In this document: positions 49,914-58,626 of the stretch, piece after piece
Numbering within the stretch: position 1 is the stretch's first letter
Layout: each line of letters begins with the position of its first letter
From: an uncultured bacterium
GTDB taxonomy: Bacteria; Elusimicrobiota; Elusimicrobia; Elusimicrobiales; Elusimicrobiaceae
Direction of reading: 5' to 3'
DNA: 64,000 nt
Assembly: GCA_949294085.1 (NCBI GenBank)
Contig: CASFFX010000002.1
Span: forward strand, 1 to 64,000
Position numbers and translations under genes: made by a program
Notes under the pieces: generated by a model
The model's database searches: none
Seen by the model: only the letters and a program-made list of their open reading frames with translations
What the model was told of the DNA's origin: nothing

Positions 49914-50417
49914 ATGAAGAACACCTATTTAGATTGCGTTACAAAAAAGCGAAAATGCGCCGGATTTACGCTGATAGAGTTGCTGGTGGTGGTATTAATT
50001 ATCGGCATTTTGGCGGCGGTTGCGGTGCCGCAGTATGAAAAAGCGGTGGAAAAATCCCGCGCGGCCGAAGCGTTGACGTTGGTCCGCACGATTGCCAATG
50101 CCAATAAAACCTATTCTATGGCCACCGGCACCTATGCCCAACACATAGATGATTTAGATATTGAAATCCCGGGGGAAGATTCCTCTATGGGGGGATTCCG
50201 TCGGAAAAACACCAAAAATTTTATGTATGGCACGCAGTCCTTGCAAAATCCCGGCAGTATTGCCGTAGCCAACCGCTTGCCGGGAAACCGGTATTATTTT
50301 TACGTCATGCCGGATCAGGACGGGATTTATTGCTCGTGGTTTACGGAAAAAGATGCCGACATTTGCCGCACGCTGGGAACGACACAGGTGTCCACCAATG
50401 TATATTTGATTGATTAA
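49914..50417 (+). CDS. Type IV pilin-like protein
   Basis: A 167-residue prepilin with a 17-residue basic leader ending CAG, then FTLIELLVVVLIIGILAAVAV and PQYEKAVEKS. Cleavage after the glycine leaves phenylalanine at +1 and glutamate at +5. The mature alpha-1 helix is nearly identical to that of the pilin at 14180, whereas the C-terminal domains are unrelated in sequence; two cysteines (YCSWF, DICRTL) here could form the pilin disulphide loop. Alone between terminators, with its own promoter. Confidence 0.9.
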   Translation: MKNTYLDCVTKKRKCAGFTLIELLVVVLIIGILAAVAVPQYEKAVEKSRAAEALTLVRTIANANKTYSMATGTYAQHIDDLDIEIPGEDSSMGGFRRKNTKNFMYGTQSLQNPGSIAVANRLPGNRYYFYVMPDQDGIYCSWFTEKDADICRTLGTTQVSTNVYLID

Positions 50418-50430
50418 ATGCGGTGAAATT

Positions 50431-50465
50431 AAAAAACCCGGGGCAGAATTCCCCGGGTTTTTTTG
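50431..50465. terminator. Convergent terminator of pilin and DJ-1 genes
   Basis: AAAAAACCCGGGG / CCCCGGGTTTTTT stem with a short AT loop. Confidence 0.88.
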
Positions 50466-50477
50466 TGTGCAGCTGAT

Positions 50478-51023
50478 TTATTTTTCTTGGTAATAAATGG
50501 CTTTTTTGGTTTGGTCGGCTACTTCTTTGCCGGCGGCGTCTTCCAGCACCAGGAAGGCAAAGTCTATGGCGGCGGCCGCCGATTTGCCGGAGATGATGTT
50601 GCCGTCTTTTACGGCGTAATCTTCACAGTAGGTGCCGCCAAAGTCTTCGTTCATCGCCGTAAAGCAGGTGTAGCGGCGGCCTTTCAAGTAGCCGTCGTGC
50701 CCCAAAATCGTCGGGCCGGCGCAAATAGCGGCCACCGTTTTTCCCGCGTCCATAAACTGCTTAATCAGCGCGTGCACGGCCGGGCTGGCCTGCAAGGCTT
50801 TGTACTGGGCGCCGCCCGGGATGACTAATACGTCGTAGCGGGTGCTGTCCAGCTTGGAAAAGGGCAGCAGGTGGGTGCACGTAACGCCAAAGCGGCCCGT
50901 GGCGTCTTTGTCCAAGAGCGAATAAATGTCCACCGTCAGACCGCCGCGGCGCAAAATGGCGTAGGTGCCGATGGCTTCAATTTCTTCAAATCCGTCCGTA
51001 ACAATCATACAAACTTTTTTCAT
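50478..51023 (-). CDS. DJ-1/PfpI-family protein
   Basis: A 181-residue protein with the DJ-1 fold: an N-terminal DGFEEIEAIGTYAILRR (acidic residue of the active site), VLVIPGGAQYKAL and the nucleophile elbow VAAICAGPTILG with the reactive cysteine. Members act as glyoxalase III/deglycase-type or redox-stress proteins. Its start codon shares a base with the stop of the Cys-rich protein upstream on the same strand, so both are translated together. Confidence 0.9.
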   Translation of the reverse strand: MKKVCMIVTDGFEEIEAIGTYAILRRGGLTVDIYSLLDKDATGRFGVTCTHLLPFSKLDSTRYDVLVIPGGAQYKALQASPAVHALIKQFMDAGKTVAAICAGPTILGHDGYLKGRRYTCFTAMNEDFGGTYCEDYAVKDGNIISGKSAAAAIDFAFLVLEDAAGKEVADQTKKAIYYQEK

Positions 51024-51478
51024 TATTCTTCCTCCGCAGATCGTGCTTCATACGGTTCAAACTGCCCGGGGAAAAGCACGTCTTCCACAATGCGGGCACA
51101 GTCGGCCACGCAGCCGCGGCAGGAGCGCAGGCGGTCCGTTTTCCCGTCCGTTCCGCGCAGCAAGGCGCAGCAACAAGTGGTGTTCCAATCTTCAAACTTG
51201 CGGGTCATTTGCTGGCCCAGTTCAAAGGTGGAAAATTTGGAAGCGGGCTTTTGCAGGTTTCCGTCGCTGTTTTTAAGGCCGGCCAACATCATCATGGCGC
51301 ATACGGAGCCGCACGTTTCGTAACGTTTGGCAATGCCCAGGCCGTAGGCCTCCACCGCGCGGAAAGCGGTTTTTTCGTCCATACCCAATAAGTCGCAATA
51401 CGTACAGGCGACGGCTTGGGCGCAGTTGTAACCGTTTTTATGTTTGTTTTTGGCTTCTTGTACTCGTGATTTCATCAT
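51023..51478 (-). CDS. C_GCAxxG_C_C-family redox-type protein
   Basis: A 151-residue protein with the hallmark cysteines: NGYNCAQAVACTYCD, then ETCGSVCAMMMLAG, then NTTCCCALLRG and SCRGCVADCARIVED. The family is common in anaerobes and is thought to bind a metal or cluster, or to act in redox reactions; the biochemical role is unproven. It starts 7 bases after the metK terminator on the same strand, with no visible ribosome-binding site, so read-through from metK is likely. Overlaps the DJ-1 gene by one base. Confidence 0.87.
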   Translation of the reverse strand: MMKSRVQEAKNKHKNGYNCAQAVACTYCDLLGMDEKTAFRAVEAYGLGIAKRYETCGSVCAMMMLAGLKNSDGNLQKPASKFSTFELGQQMTRKFEDWNTTCCCALLRGTDGKTDRLRSCRGCVADCARIVEDVLFPGQFEPYEARSAEEE

Positions 51479-51484
51479 ACGTTC

Positions 51485-51513
51485 AAAAAGGCTCCGCCCA
51501 AAAGCGGAGCCTA
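51485..51513 (-). terminator. Terminator or attenuator between metK and the Cys-rich gene
   Basis: AGGCTCCGC / GCGGAGCCT stem with T5 on the minus strand, immediately after metK and just before the start of the next gene. Confidence 0.85.
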
Positions 51514-51516
51514 AAA

Positions 51517-52677
51517 TTATTTGGCGGCTTTTTGAAGCGCGCTTACCTTGTCGGTCGCTTCCCAGGGGAATTCTTTGCGGCCGAAATGCCCGAAAGAAGC
51601 GGTGGCAAGATAGATGGGATTTCTGAGTTTGAAATACTCAATAATGCCCCGCGGCGTAAGCGGGAAAATTTTGCGGGCAATTTGCGCCAGTTTTTCGTCG
51701 GGGATTACGCCCGTTCCGTCGGTATCTACATAAAAGCCGACGGGCTCTTCCCGTCCGATGGCATAGGCAATTTGCACCGTGCATTCCTGGGCCAGTTTGG
51801 CCGCCACAATGTTTTTGGCAATATAGCGCGCCATATACGCGGCCGAGCGGTCCACCTTGGTGGGGTCCTTGCCCGAGAACGCCCCGCCGCCGTGCGGGCA
51901 GCGGCCGCCGTAAGTGTCTACAATAATTTTGCGGCCCGTGAGCCCCGTGTCGGACTGAGGACCGCCGATGACAAATTTTCCCGTGGGGTTGATGTAGATT
52001 TTGGTGTCTTTATCAATCCATTTTTTGACGGCCGGAATAATGGCGGCGGCTTCAATTTCCCGTTTGGATTTTTCGGTAATTTTGTGGCCGCTGCGGTCCA
52101 GAATTTCTTCGGTGTGCTGGGTGGACACGACAATCGTATCCACGCGCACGGGTTTTCCGTCGTGGTATTCCACGGTTACCTGGCTTTTGGCGTCCGGCCC
52201 CAAGTAGGGCAGCATTTTGGTGCGGCGCGCTTTTTCCAAATTTTTCAAAATTTCGTGCGACAAGACCAACGAAAGCGGCATGTATTCCAGCGTTTCGTCC
52301 ACCGCGTAGCCGACCATCAGCCCCTGGTCGCCGGCACCGCCGACGTCCACCCCTTGGCTGATGTCGGGCGATTGCTTGCCGATGATGTTGATGACGGCGC
52401 AGGTTTTGTAGTTAAATCCGTATTTGGCGTCGTCGTAGCCGATGTTTTTAATCACGTCGCGGGCAATTTGTTCCACGTCCACCCAGGTGCGGGTGGTAAT
52501 TTCCCCGCCGACAATCACAAGCCCCCTCGTGATGTACGTTTCGCAGGCCACGCGGGCGGTTTTGTCTTTCTTCAAAATTTCGTCCAAAATAGCGTCGGAA
52601 ATTTGATCGCAGACTTTGTCCGGGTGTCCTTTGGAAACGGATTCGGAAGTGAAGAAGCATTTTCCATGTTTAATCAT
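51517..52677 (-). CDS. metK: S-adenosylmethionine synthase
   Basis: Makes S-adenosylmethionine from methionine and ATP. The 386 residues contain [19 protein letters not shown], the [17 protein letters not shown] motif, the phosphate loop [16 protein letters not shown] and [11 protein letters not shown]; length is standard. AGGAG lies about 10 bases before ATG 52677. The leader holds a hairpin (AAGCCG / CGGCTT, 52693-52722) but not the known SAM-riboswitch core. The product also serves HydG and the island's methyltransferases. Confidence 0.97.
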   Translation of the reverse strand: MIKHGKCFFTSESVSKGHPDKVCDQISDAILDEILKKDKTARVACETYITRGLVIVGGEITTRTWVDVEQIARDVIKNIGYDDAKYGFNYKTCAVINIIGKQSPDISQGVDVGGAGDQGLMVGYAVDETLEYMPLSLVLSHEILKNLEKARRTKMLPYLGPDAKSQVTVEYHDGKPVRVDTIVVSTQHTEEILDRSGHKITEKSKREIEAAAIIPAVKKWIDKDTKIYINPTGKFVIGGPQSDTGLTGRKIIVDTYGGRCPHGGGAFSGKDPTKVDRSAAYMARYIAKNIVAAKLAQECTVQIAYAIGREEPVGFYVDTDGTGVIPDEKLAQIARKIFPLTPRGIIEYFKLRNPIYLATASFGHFGRKEFPWEATDKVSALQKAAK

Positions 52678-52762
52678 AATTTGCTGGCTCCTGAAGCCGT
52701 TTTGAGGGGGAAGCGGCTTTTTGATTTATAATATATTATACCACTTTGCTTTGGGGGGAAAA

Positions 52763-53533
52763 ATGCACAAGAAATTTATTTCGTGGAACGTCAACGGAAT
52801 TCGGGCGGTGGAAAAGAAAGGATTTGCACAATTTTTGGCGTCCTGCGGGGCGGACATCCTGGCCGTACAGGAAACCAAGGCCCAGCCGCAGCAGCTGGCG
52901 CCTGCCCTGCAAAATCCGCCCGGCTATCAGGTGTTTTATTGCTCGGCCGAACGGAAAGGGTACAGCGGGGTGGCTTGTTTTTGCAAAGAAAGCCCGCAGG
53001 CCGTATCATACGGGTTGGGCGTGGAAGAGCTGGACCGGGAAGGGCGCACGCTGATTTTGGAATATCCGAAATTTTATTTTTTGAACATTTATTTTCCCAA
53101 CGGCGGCCAAGGGGAGGAACGCCTGGCCTTTAAGCTGCGGTTTTACGAGCAGTTCTTAGCCAAAAGCCGGGAGTTGTTCCAAACCGGCAAAACGGTGATT
53201 GCCTGCGGGGACGTGAACACCGCCCACCAAGAAATTGACCTCGCCCGCCCGCGCGAAAATGCGACGGTGAGCGGCTTCTTGCCCGAGGAACGCGCCTGGC
53301 TGGACCGGTTCTTTTCGCAGGGATATGCCGATGTGTACCGCGCCTTTGAAAAAGGCGGCGGCCATTATACGTGGTGGGATTACAAAACGCGGGCCCGGCA
53401 ACGCAATGTGGGGTGGCGGCTGGACTATTTTATGGTGGACCAAAAATCCCTGAAGCGGGTAACCCGGGCGGAAATTTTGTCGGACGTGATGGGCTCGGAC
53501 CATTGTCCGATTGAAATGGAAATAGATTTATAA
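52763..53533 (+). CDS. xth: Exodeoxyribonuclease III (AP endonuclease)
   Basis: A Mg-dependent repair nuclease that cuts at abasic sites. The 256-residue chain has the family landmarks KFISWNVNGIRA, ILAVQETKAQ (glutamate for metal), YSGVACF, the catalytic GDVNTAHQEIDLA, and the C-terminal NVGWRLDYFMV and SDHCPIEMEI (aspartate-histidine). GGGGGGAA precedes ATG 52763. Divergent from metK, sharing a 45-base TATAAT-rich region. Confidence 0.95.
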   Translation: MHKKFISWNVNGIRAVEKKGFAQFLASCGADILAVQETKAQPQQLAPALQNPPGYQVFYCSAERKGYSGVACFCKESPQAVSYGLGVEELDREGRTLILEYPKFYFLNIYFPNGGQGEERLAFKLRFYEQFLAKSRELFQTGKTVIACGDVNTAHQEIDLARPRENATVSGFLPEERAWLDRFFSQGYADVYRAFEKGGGHYTWWDYKTRARQRNVGWRLDYFMVDQKSLKRVTRAEILSDVMGSDHCPIEMEIDL

Positions 53534-53549
53534 TTCCGATGAATCGGGC

Positions 53550-53585
53550 AAAGGGCGCGTGAATTTTTCAACGCGCCTTTTTTTT
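53550..53585 (+). terminator. xth terminator
   Basis: AAAGGGCGCGT-GAA / TCA-ACGCGCCTTT stem followed by T8. Confidence 0.88.
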
Positions 53586-53670
53586 GCAAAGCCCTGGGGC
53601 GTGTTTGCCTGCGCCCCTCCTCGAAAGCCGCCCTAATAAATGGGGGTTCCAACGGGGTTTCTCGCCACAC

Positions 53671-53701
53671 AAAAAACGCACGGCTTTCACCGTGCGTTTA
53701 G
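53671..53701 (-). terminator. Terminator of the ferritin-VIT gene
   Basis: AAACGCACGG-cttt-CACCGTGCGTTT stem with T6 on the minus strand. Confidence 0.85.
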
Positions 53702-53722
53702 AATAAAACAAGGGACGTTCTG

Positions 53723-54589
53723 TTAGGCTTCTATGCCCGTAAAGGTTTTGAGGGCAAACCCGATGAAGAAGCTGACGGCCGCCACCCCGAAGCTCAGGCA
53801 CGTCATTTCAATAAAGCGGTGTTTGAAGCTTTCTCCCCGCGCAACGGCGTAGTAGAACATAAAACCGGCAATCAGCAGCAAAGCAAACAACAGCATCACG
53901 CCCAGCGCGGCAAACACGTTCGTCAGGCACGCAAACGGGGCGACCAACAGCGTAACCGTAATCACATAGGCTCCGCCCGTATAGACGGCGGCTTTCAGCG
54001 GGTGCTTGCCGGAATCTTTCTCCGTTTTGGACGATAAATATTCTGACGACGCCATAGACAGCGCCGCCGCAATGCCCGTAATGGCGCCGGTCAGGGCAAT
54101 GAGTTTACTGTCGGACAGGGCCAACGTAAACCCTGCCAGCGCCCCCGTAAATTCCACCAGCGCGTCCGACAGGCCCAAAATGACCGAGCTCATATACGAC
54201 AGTCGTTCCTCGTTAATCAGCCCGATGAGTTTGCCTTCGTGGGCGTCTTCTTCCGCGGCTAGCTGGGCAATTTGGGGATATTCCGTAAACGCCCGGTACG
54301 AGCCGGAAGCGTGGTGTTCGCCCGATTCCATCAGTTTAATGGCAAACGTCAGCCCCAGGGTGCAGGCCAAAAAGGAATACCAAAAAATTTTCATACGGTC
54401 CGGCGGTTGGGCGATGCCGGTTTCCTGGCGGATTAAATCGTAATGGCGTTTTTCGTCCGTGGCCAAGGTTTGGAGCACCTGGCGGTTGGCTTCGCTTTTT
54501 TCGCGGGCGGCCAAACGCAGGTAGATGTAATGTTCGGTAATTTCGTTTCGGGAAAAAATTTCCAAGTTTCTTTTTGTTTCTTCTTGCAT
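53723..54589 (-). CDS. Ferritin-like/VIT1-family iron (or manganese) transporter
   Basis: A 288-residue two-part protein. The N-terminal 75 residues are a small ferritin-like helical region with metal-binding pairs (NEITEHYIYLRLA and DEKRHYDLIRQE). The rest is a five-helix VIT1/CCC1 transporter (EEDAHEGKLIGLINEERL, GLSDALVEFTGALAGFTLAL, MASSEYLSSKTE). Such erythrin-VIT proteins export iron from the bacterial cytoplasm or store it. It is the last gene of a minus-strand operon with an M20 peptidase and a DUF192 lipoprotein. Confidence 0.88.
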   Translation of the reverse strand: MQEETKRNLEIFSRNEITEHYIYLRLAAREKSEANRQVLQTLATDEKRHYDLIRQETGIAQPPDRMKIFWYSFLACTLGLTFAIKLMESGEHHASGSYRAFTEYPQIAQLAAEEDAHEGKLIGLINEERLSYMSSVILGLSDALVEFTGALAGFTLALSDSKLIALTGAITGIAAALSMASSEYLSSKTEKDSGKHPLKAAVYTGGAYVITVTLLVAPFACLTNVFAALGVMLLFALLLIAGFMFYYAVARGESFKHRFIEMTCLSFGVAAVSFFIGFALKTFTGIEA

Positions 54590-54637
54590 ACAATTCCTCG
54601 TAAATTATCCGGCTTTCGCCGGGGAAAATAAAAAAGG

Positions 54638-56125
54638 TTAAGGCTGTTTCTTGGCAGGCGCCGGCTGCGGCGCAGGGGTTTGGCTGGGCGGAACGGCTTT
54701 TTGCTGGGGCTGCAGCGGAAGGAGGTCCTGCCCATAGACAAAGTCAAACACAATCCCCGCCACAAATTGCAGTTGGTGGTACAGGTCCTGCTCGCTGATG
54801 AATTCGTCGGCGGCGTGGGCGGTGTTTTCGGACAGCGGGTCCATATCCGGCCCTAATCCGTAGGTAATCACGCCCAGCTTGCGCAGGATTTCGCTGTCGC
54901 CCGACGCAGGGCTCATGCCCGGCACGGTAATGGCGCCCGGCACCAGCTTTTGCGCCGTTTTGGCAATAGAGGCAAACAGTTCGTCCGTTCCGTCCATCGG
55001 CTGGGGGAAGGGCGTTTGGGGACGTTCCAAAATTTCCAGGGTAATGCCGTCCTGTTCGGTAAAGAGGTTTTTGAGATTTTCAAAAAATTCATCCGGGTCC
55101 GATCCGGGCAGCAGGCGGATGTTCAAAATGGCGCTGGCTTCGCCGCTGGCGGAGCCGGTGTCCTTGCTGGCGGAAAGAACGGTGGGGTTGATGGTGTCTT
55201 TCAACTGGCTGCGGAAAAACGGATCCAGCGCCATGATTTCAGCGGCGGACTGGCTGTTTTGCGGCGTGCCGTTTAACAAGAAATCAATGGTGGTTTGGCC
55301 GTCCTCGTCCTGCAGCGGTGCAATGGCCTTAAAAAAGGTGCGTGCGGTGGGCGTCAGTTTGGCGGGGGGATTGTAGCCGGCAATTTTGGCCAGCGCCTGC
55401 GACAGCAAATACACCGCATTGTCGTTGACCGGCATGGACGAGTGCACCCCCGTCCCGTAGGCGGTTACTTTAATGTCCATGTACATTTTGGTGGACGCTT
55501 CGGCAAAAACGAGGTCGGCTCCGTCCACGTTTTTGATGATGCCGCCGCCTTCGTTTAATGCGTAGCCGGGGTTGATTTTGTCCCAATGGGCGCCGCCCAG
55601 CCACACCAGGCCCGTTTCGCTGCCGGATTCCTCGCCCGAGGTGGCCAAGAAAATCAAGTCCCGCTTGGGGGTAATTTTTTGGTCTTTAAGCCACGTAAAC
55701 AAGGCCAAATAGGCGGCGGTGTAATTTTTGGCGTCGGTGGCTCCCAGACCGTAGATGTTGCCGTTTTCAACGGTGGCCTTGTAGGGCGGATAGCTCCAGC
55801 CTTCGGCGGCGGGGGCCGTGTCCAGGTGGGAAATGAGCAACAACGGCTTGAGGGAGGGGTCGCTCCCTTTTAAGCGGGCCATTACGTTGGCCTTGCCTTG
55901 GCTGGGGATAAAAATGTCCCAGTCAATGCCGTGTTTGTTAAATTCCTTATAAATATACCGCGCGGCGGAAAGTTCGTCCGGCTCCGGCAGGGACGTGTCT
56001 ATATTCAGCAAGTTAATCAAGTGGCGTTTGGCCTCGGCGTTTAACGCAGCCCAGCCGTCCGCTTCCGCCCAAGCGGTTGTGCACAGTACACATAACGCAA
56101 GCACCAGTCCCCAAAAGCGTTTCAT
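54638..56125 (-). CDS. Exported M20-family metallopeptidase
   Basis: A 495-residue carboxypeptidase-type enzyme with a signal peptide (MKRFWGLVLALCVLCTTAWA). The di-zinc site reads ISHLDTAPA (histidine), LGATDAKN (bridging aspartate), ATSGEESGSE (catalytic and metal glutamates) and a C-terminal NTAHAADEF histidine; the lid domain begins DIKVTAYGTGVHSS. A Pro/Gln/Ala-rich tail follows. It should degrade peptides in the periplasm. ATG 56125 overlaps the stop of the DUF192 gene (ATGA). Confidence 0.88.
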   Translation of the reverse strand: MKRFWGLVLALCVLCTTAWAEADGWAALNAEAKRHLINLLNIDTSLPEPDELSAARYIYKEFNKHGIDWDIFIPSQGKANVMARLKGSDPSLKPLLLISHLDTAPAAEGWSYPPYKATVENGNIYGLGATDAKNYTAAYLALFTWLKDQKITPKRDLIFLATSGEESGSETGLVWLGGAHWDKINPGYALNEGGGIIKNVDGADLVFAEASTKMYMDIKVTAYGTGVHSSMPVNDNAVYLLSQALAKIAGYNPPAKLTPTARTFFKAIAPLQDEDGQTTIDFLLNGTPQNSQSAAEIMALDPFFRSQLKDTINPTVLSASKDTGSASGEASAILNIRLLPGSDPDEFFENLKNLFTEQDGITLEILERPQTPFPQPMDGTDELFASIAKTAQKLVPGAITVPGMSPASGDSEILRKLGVITYGLGPDMDPLSENTAHAADEFISEQDLYHQLQFVAGIVFDFVYGQDLLPLQPQQKAVPPSQTPAPQPAPAKKQP

Positions 56126-56562
56126 TTTCCCGTCCACTCAAATTGAATTTGTTCGCCTTCGCGCACGCCATGCCGGGCCGCCGTTTTGGCCGCCAGTTCC
56201 AGCACGTACTGCCCATATCCCAGCGCATAGGCCACCTCGTCGTCGGGAGTATAGGTGTAGGAGTGGGGCACTTGCTCGGCCACGGACGTAACCCGCTTGT
56301 CCGCCCCGATGAACACCATGTCCAAATCAATCAACGTGTTTTTCATCCAAAAGGCTTGGTCCTCTTCCTGCTCAAACACAAAAAGCATCCCTTCGTTTTC
56401 CGGCAGTTTTTTGACGAACATCAACCCTTTTTCCTGCTTTTCGGGCGTATCGGCTACGCGCGCCTGCACGGCGTATCCGTCCGGAAGCGTAACGGTAACG
56501 GTGTCATAGCCGCCGCACGCGCACAGCAAAAGAGAACCTAACAAAAGTGCGAGTTGTTTCAT
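56122..56562 (-). CDS. DUF192 lipoprotein
   Basis: A 146-residue protein with a lipoprotein signal (MKQLALLLGSLLLCACGG, lipobox ending at cysteine) and the full DUF192 pattern: ARVADTPEKQEKGLMFVKKL, GMLFVFEQEEDQAFWMKNTL, LDMVFIGADKRVTSV and AYALGYGQYVLEL. It should sit on the outer face of the inner or outer membrane. First gene of the DUF192-M20-VIT operon. A TAAACT box 7 bases before the ATG suggests a leaderless message. Confidence 0.87.
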   Translation of the reverse strand: MKQLALLLGSLLLCACGGYDTVTVTLPDGYAVQARVADTPEKQEKGLMFVKKLPENEGMLFVFEQEEDQAFWMKNTLIDLDMVFIGADKRVTSVAEQVPHSYTYTPDDEVAYALGYGQYVLELAAKTAARHGVREGEQIQFEWTGK

Positions 56563-56569
56563 ATATATA

Positions 56570-56575
56570 AGTTTA
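56570..56575 (-). promoter_or_regulatory. Candidate extended -10 box of the DUF192 lipoprotein gene
   Basis: Minus-strand TTTGCTAAACT, 7 bases before the ATG; identical to the box before the CYTH gene (12286). Confidence 0.45.
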
Positions 56576-56644
56576 GCAAATTCCCCGCGTGTGCGGCAGG
56601 GGGGTGGAAAAAGGGTTTTTGATAGGGGAAGCGTATTAAATTGG

Positions 56645-56650
56645 TATAAT
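56645..56650 (+). promoter_or_regulatory. Extended -10 box of oppD, leaderless
   Basis: TTGGTATAAT ends 7 bases before ATG 56658; no ribosome-binding site. Confidence 0.55.
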
Positions 56651-56657
56651 AAAACAA

Positions 56658-57635
56658 ATGACACAGCCCGACGAACCCATTTTGGAAGTACGCAACTTAA
56701 AAATCGCTTTTTCTACCGAAGACGGCCTGCTGCCGGTGCTTCACGGGCTGTCTTACACCCTTCCCAAGGGGCGCGTATTGGGCGTGGTGGGGGAATCGGG
56801 CAGCGGCAAAACGGTGCACGCGCTTTCCATTTTGCGGCTGTTGCCGCCCACGGCCCGAATTACCGAAGGCGAAATCCGCTATCGGGGGCGCAATTTGGCC
56901 ACGCTTGGCCGGGCCGAACTGCGCAAAATACGCGGCAACAAAATTTCTATGATTTTTCAGGATCCCGCCGCCAGCCTCAACCCCGTGCTGGCCATAGGCG
57001 AACAACTGACGGAAACGCTGTTGGCCCACCGGAAAATGTCCAAATCGGCCGCCCGCGAAAAAGCCGTTAAACTGTTGGAAAAAGTGGGCATCGCAGACGC
57101 CGAAAAACGCCTGCACGAATATCCTTTTCAATTTTCCGGCGGGATGTGCCAGCGGGTGATGATTGCCATGGCGCTGGCTTTGGAGCCGGACGTCTTGGTG
57201 GCCGACGAGCCCACCACCGCGTTGGACGTAACGGTGCAGGCACAAATCTTAAAACTCATCAAACAGCTGCAGCAGCAGAGCGGGATGTCGGCCGTGTTTA
57301 TTACGCACAACTTGGCCGTAGTCGCCGGCATTGCGGACGATGTGCTGGTGCTGTATGCCGGGCTGTGTATGGAATACGCGCCCGCGTCCCAGCTGTTTGA
57401 ACGTCCGCTTCACCCTTATACGCAGGGCCTGCTGAATTCGCTGGCGCCCGTGCACCGCAAGGTAGAGGTTCTGCCCGTAATTACGGGACATCCGCCGGTG
57501 CCGGGGGCCTTGCCGGCGGGGTGTCCGTTTGCGCCGCGGTGCCCGTTTGTATTTGAAAAATGCCGCCGGGAGTGCCCGCCGCTTTTTGAAGAAAACGGCC
57601 GCCGCACCCGGTGCTGGCTGCGGGAGGGCAAATGA
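56658..57635 (+). CDS. oppD: Oligopeptide ABC transporter ATP-binding protein OppD
   Basis: One of the two ATPases of an Opp/Dpp importer. The 325 residues carry Walker A GESGSGKTVHA, the Q-loop MIFQDPAASLNPV, signature FSGGMCQRVMIA, Walker B VLVADEPTTALD and H-loop ITHNL. The C-terminal oligopeptide-transporter extension has the CPFAPRCPFVFEKC cysteine motif, which may bind a cluster. The stop overlaps the start of oppF (ATGA). Confidence 0.94.
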   Translation: MTQPDEPILEVRNLKIAFSTEDGLLPVLHGLSYTLPKGRVLGVVGESGSGKTVHALSILRLLPPTARITEGEIRYRGRNLATLGRAELRKIRGNKISMIFQDPAASLNPVLAIGEQLTETLLAHRKMSKSAAREKAVKLLEKVGIADAEKRLHEYPFQFSGGMCQRVMIAMALALEPDVLVADEPTTALDVTVQAQILKLIKQLQQQSGMSAVFITHNLAVVAGIADDVLVLYAGLCMEYAPASQLFERPLHPYTQGLLNSLAPVHRKVEVLPVITGHPPVPGALPAGCPFAPRCPFVFEKCRRECPPLFEENGRRTRCWLREGK

Positions 57636-58618
57636 CTGCGCCCGTGCAAATTGAACATTTGTTCAAAACCTATACGCGCCGCCGCTGGCTGGGCAAAAAT
57701 TGGGAAAAGCCCGTTTTGCGGGACGTCAGCCTGACGCTGGAAGAGGACCATGTGTTGGGACTCGTGGGCGAATCCGGCTGCGGAAAAAGCACGCTGTGCA
57801 AGGTACTCTTGGGTATAGAAAAACCCACCTCCGGCTTGGTGCTGGCCAACGGGCAGGATGTGGCGCGCTTGTCCAAAAGCGAATTTAAGAAGCTGCGCCG
57901 CGTAATGCAGGTGGTGTACCAGGATCCGTACTCCAGCCTGGACCCGCGGATGAACGTGCGGCAGCTTCTAAGCGAACCGCTGGACATTCACGGGCTGAAA
58001 AAAGATCCCGAAGAGCGAAAAGCGTTTTTGAAGGAATTGTTGGGGGCGGTGGGCTTGTCCGAAACGCAGTTAGCGCGTTATCCGCATGAATTTTCCGGCG
58101 GGCAGCGCCAGCGGATTTGCATTGCGCGGGCCTTGGCGCTGAACCCTAAAATTTTGGTGGCGGATGAGCCGGTGTCGGCGTTGGACGTGTCGGTCCAGGC
58201 GCAAATTTTGAATTTGCTGAAAGAAATCAAAAAATCACGGCGCCTTTCCATGCTGTTTGTTACGCACGATTTTGCCGTAGCCCGCTTTTTGTGCGACGAT
58301 ATTGCCGTCATGTACCGGGGCCGCATTGTGGAAAAAGCCCCGGCGGAAGATTTGTTTACCAATCCCCAGCACCCCTACACGGAGGCGCTGTTGTCGGCGG
58401 TGCCTTCGGTGCACCGCAGGGGGGAAAAACCGTCGGCCGAGCCGGCGGCCGAGTGCCCGGAGCGGGAAAGCTGGGCTTGCCCGTTTGCGGCGCGCTGCCG
58501 GTATGCCCGTCCGGCGTGCCAAGAGGGCCCTTTTGAATTAAAGGAAGTGTTGCCGCGTCATGCGTGTGCATGCCGTGTGCTGCCGTTCAAAACAACCAAA
58601 AGTAAATCAGCCGTATAG
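57632..58618 (+). CDS. oppF: Oligopeptide ABC transporter ATP-binding protein OppF
   Basis: The partner ATPase, 328 residues: Walker A GESGCGKSTLCK, Q-loop VVYQDPYSSLDPR, signature FSGGQRQRICIA, Walker B ILVADEPVSALD, H-loop VTHDF and the C-terminal CPFAARCRYARPAC motif. GGGAGG stands 7 bases before ATG 57632. An M20 peptidase gene is inserted between it and the permease genes. Confidence 0.94.
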   Translation: MTAPVQIEHLFKTYTRRRWLGKNWEKPVLRDVSLTLEEDHVLGLVGESGCGKSTLCKVLLGIEKPTSGLVLANGQDVARLSKSEFKKLRRVMQVVYQDPYSSLDPRMNVRQLLSEPLDIHGLKKDPEERKAFLKELLGAVGLSETQLARYPHEFSGGQRQRICIARALALNPKILVADEPVSALDVSVQAQILNLLKEIKKSRRLSMLFVTHDFAVARFLCDDIAVMYRGRIVEKAPAEDLFTNPQHPYTEALLSAVPSVHRRGEKPSAEPAAECPERESWACPFAARCRYARPACQEGPFELKEVLPRHACACRVLPFKTTKSKSAV

Positions 58619-58626
58619 GAGCCTAT

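Noticed and set aside
52678-52730. SAM riboswitch upstream of metK
   Set aside because: The leader is only about 45 bases with one hairpin and lacks the multi-helix core of known SAM riboswitches.
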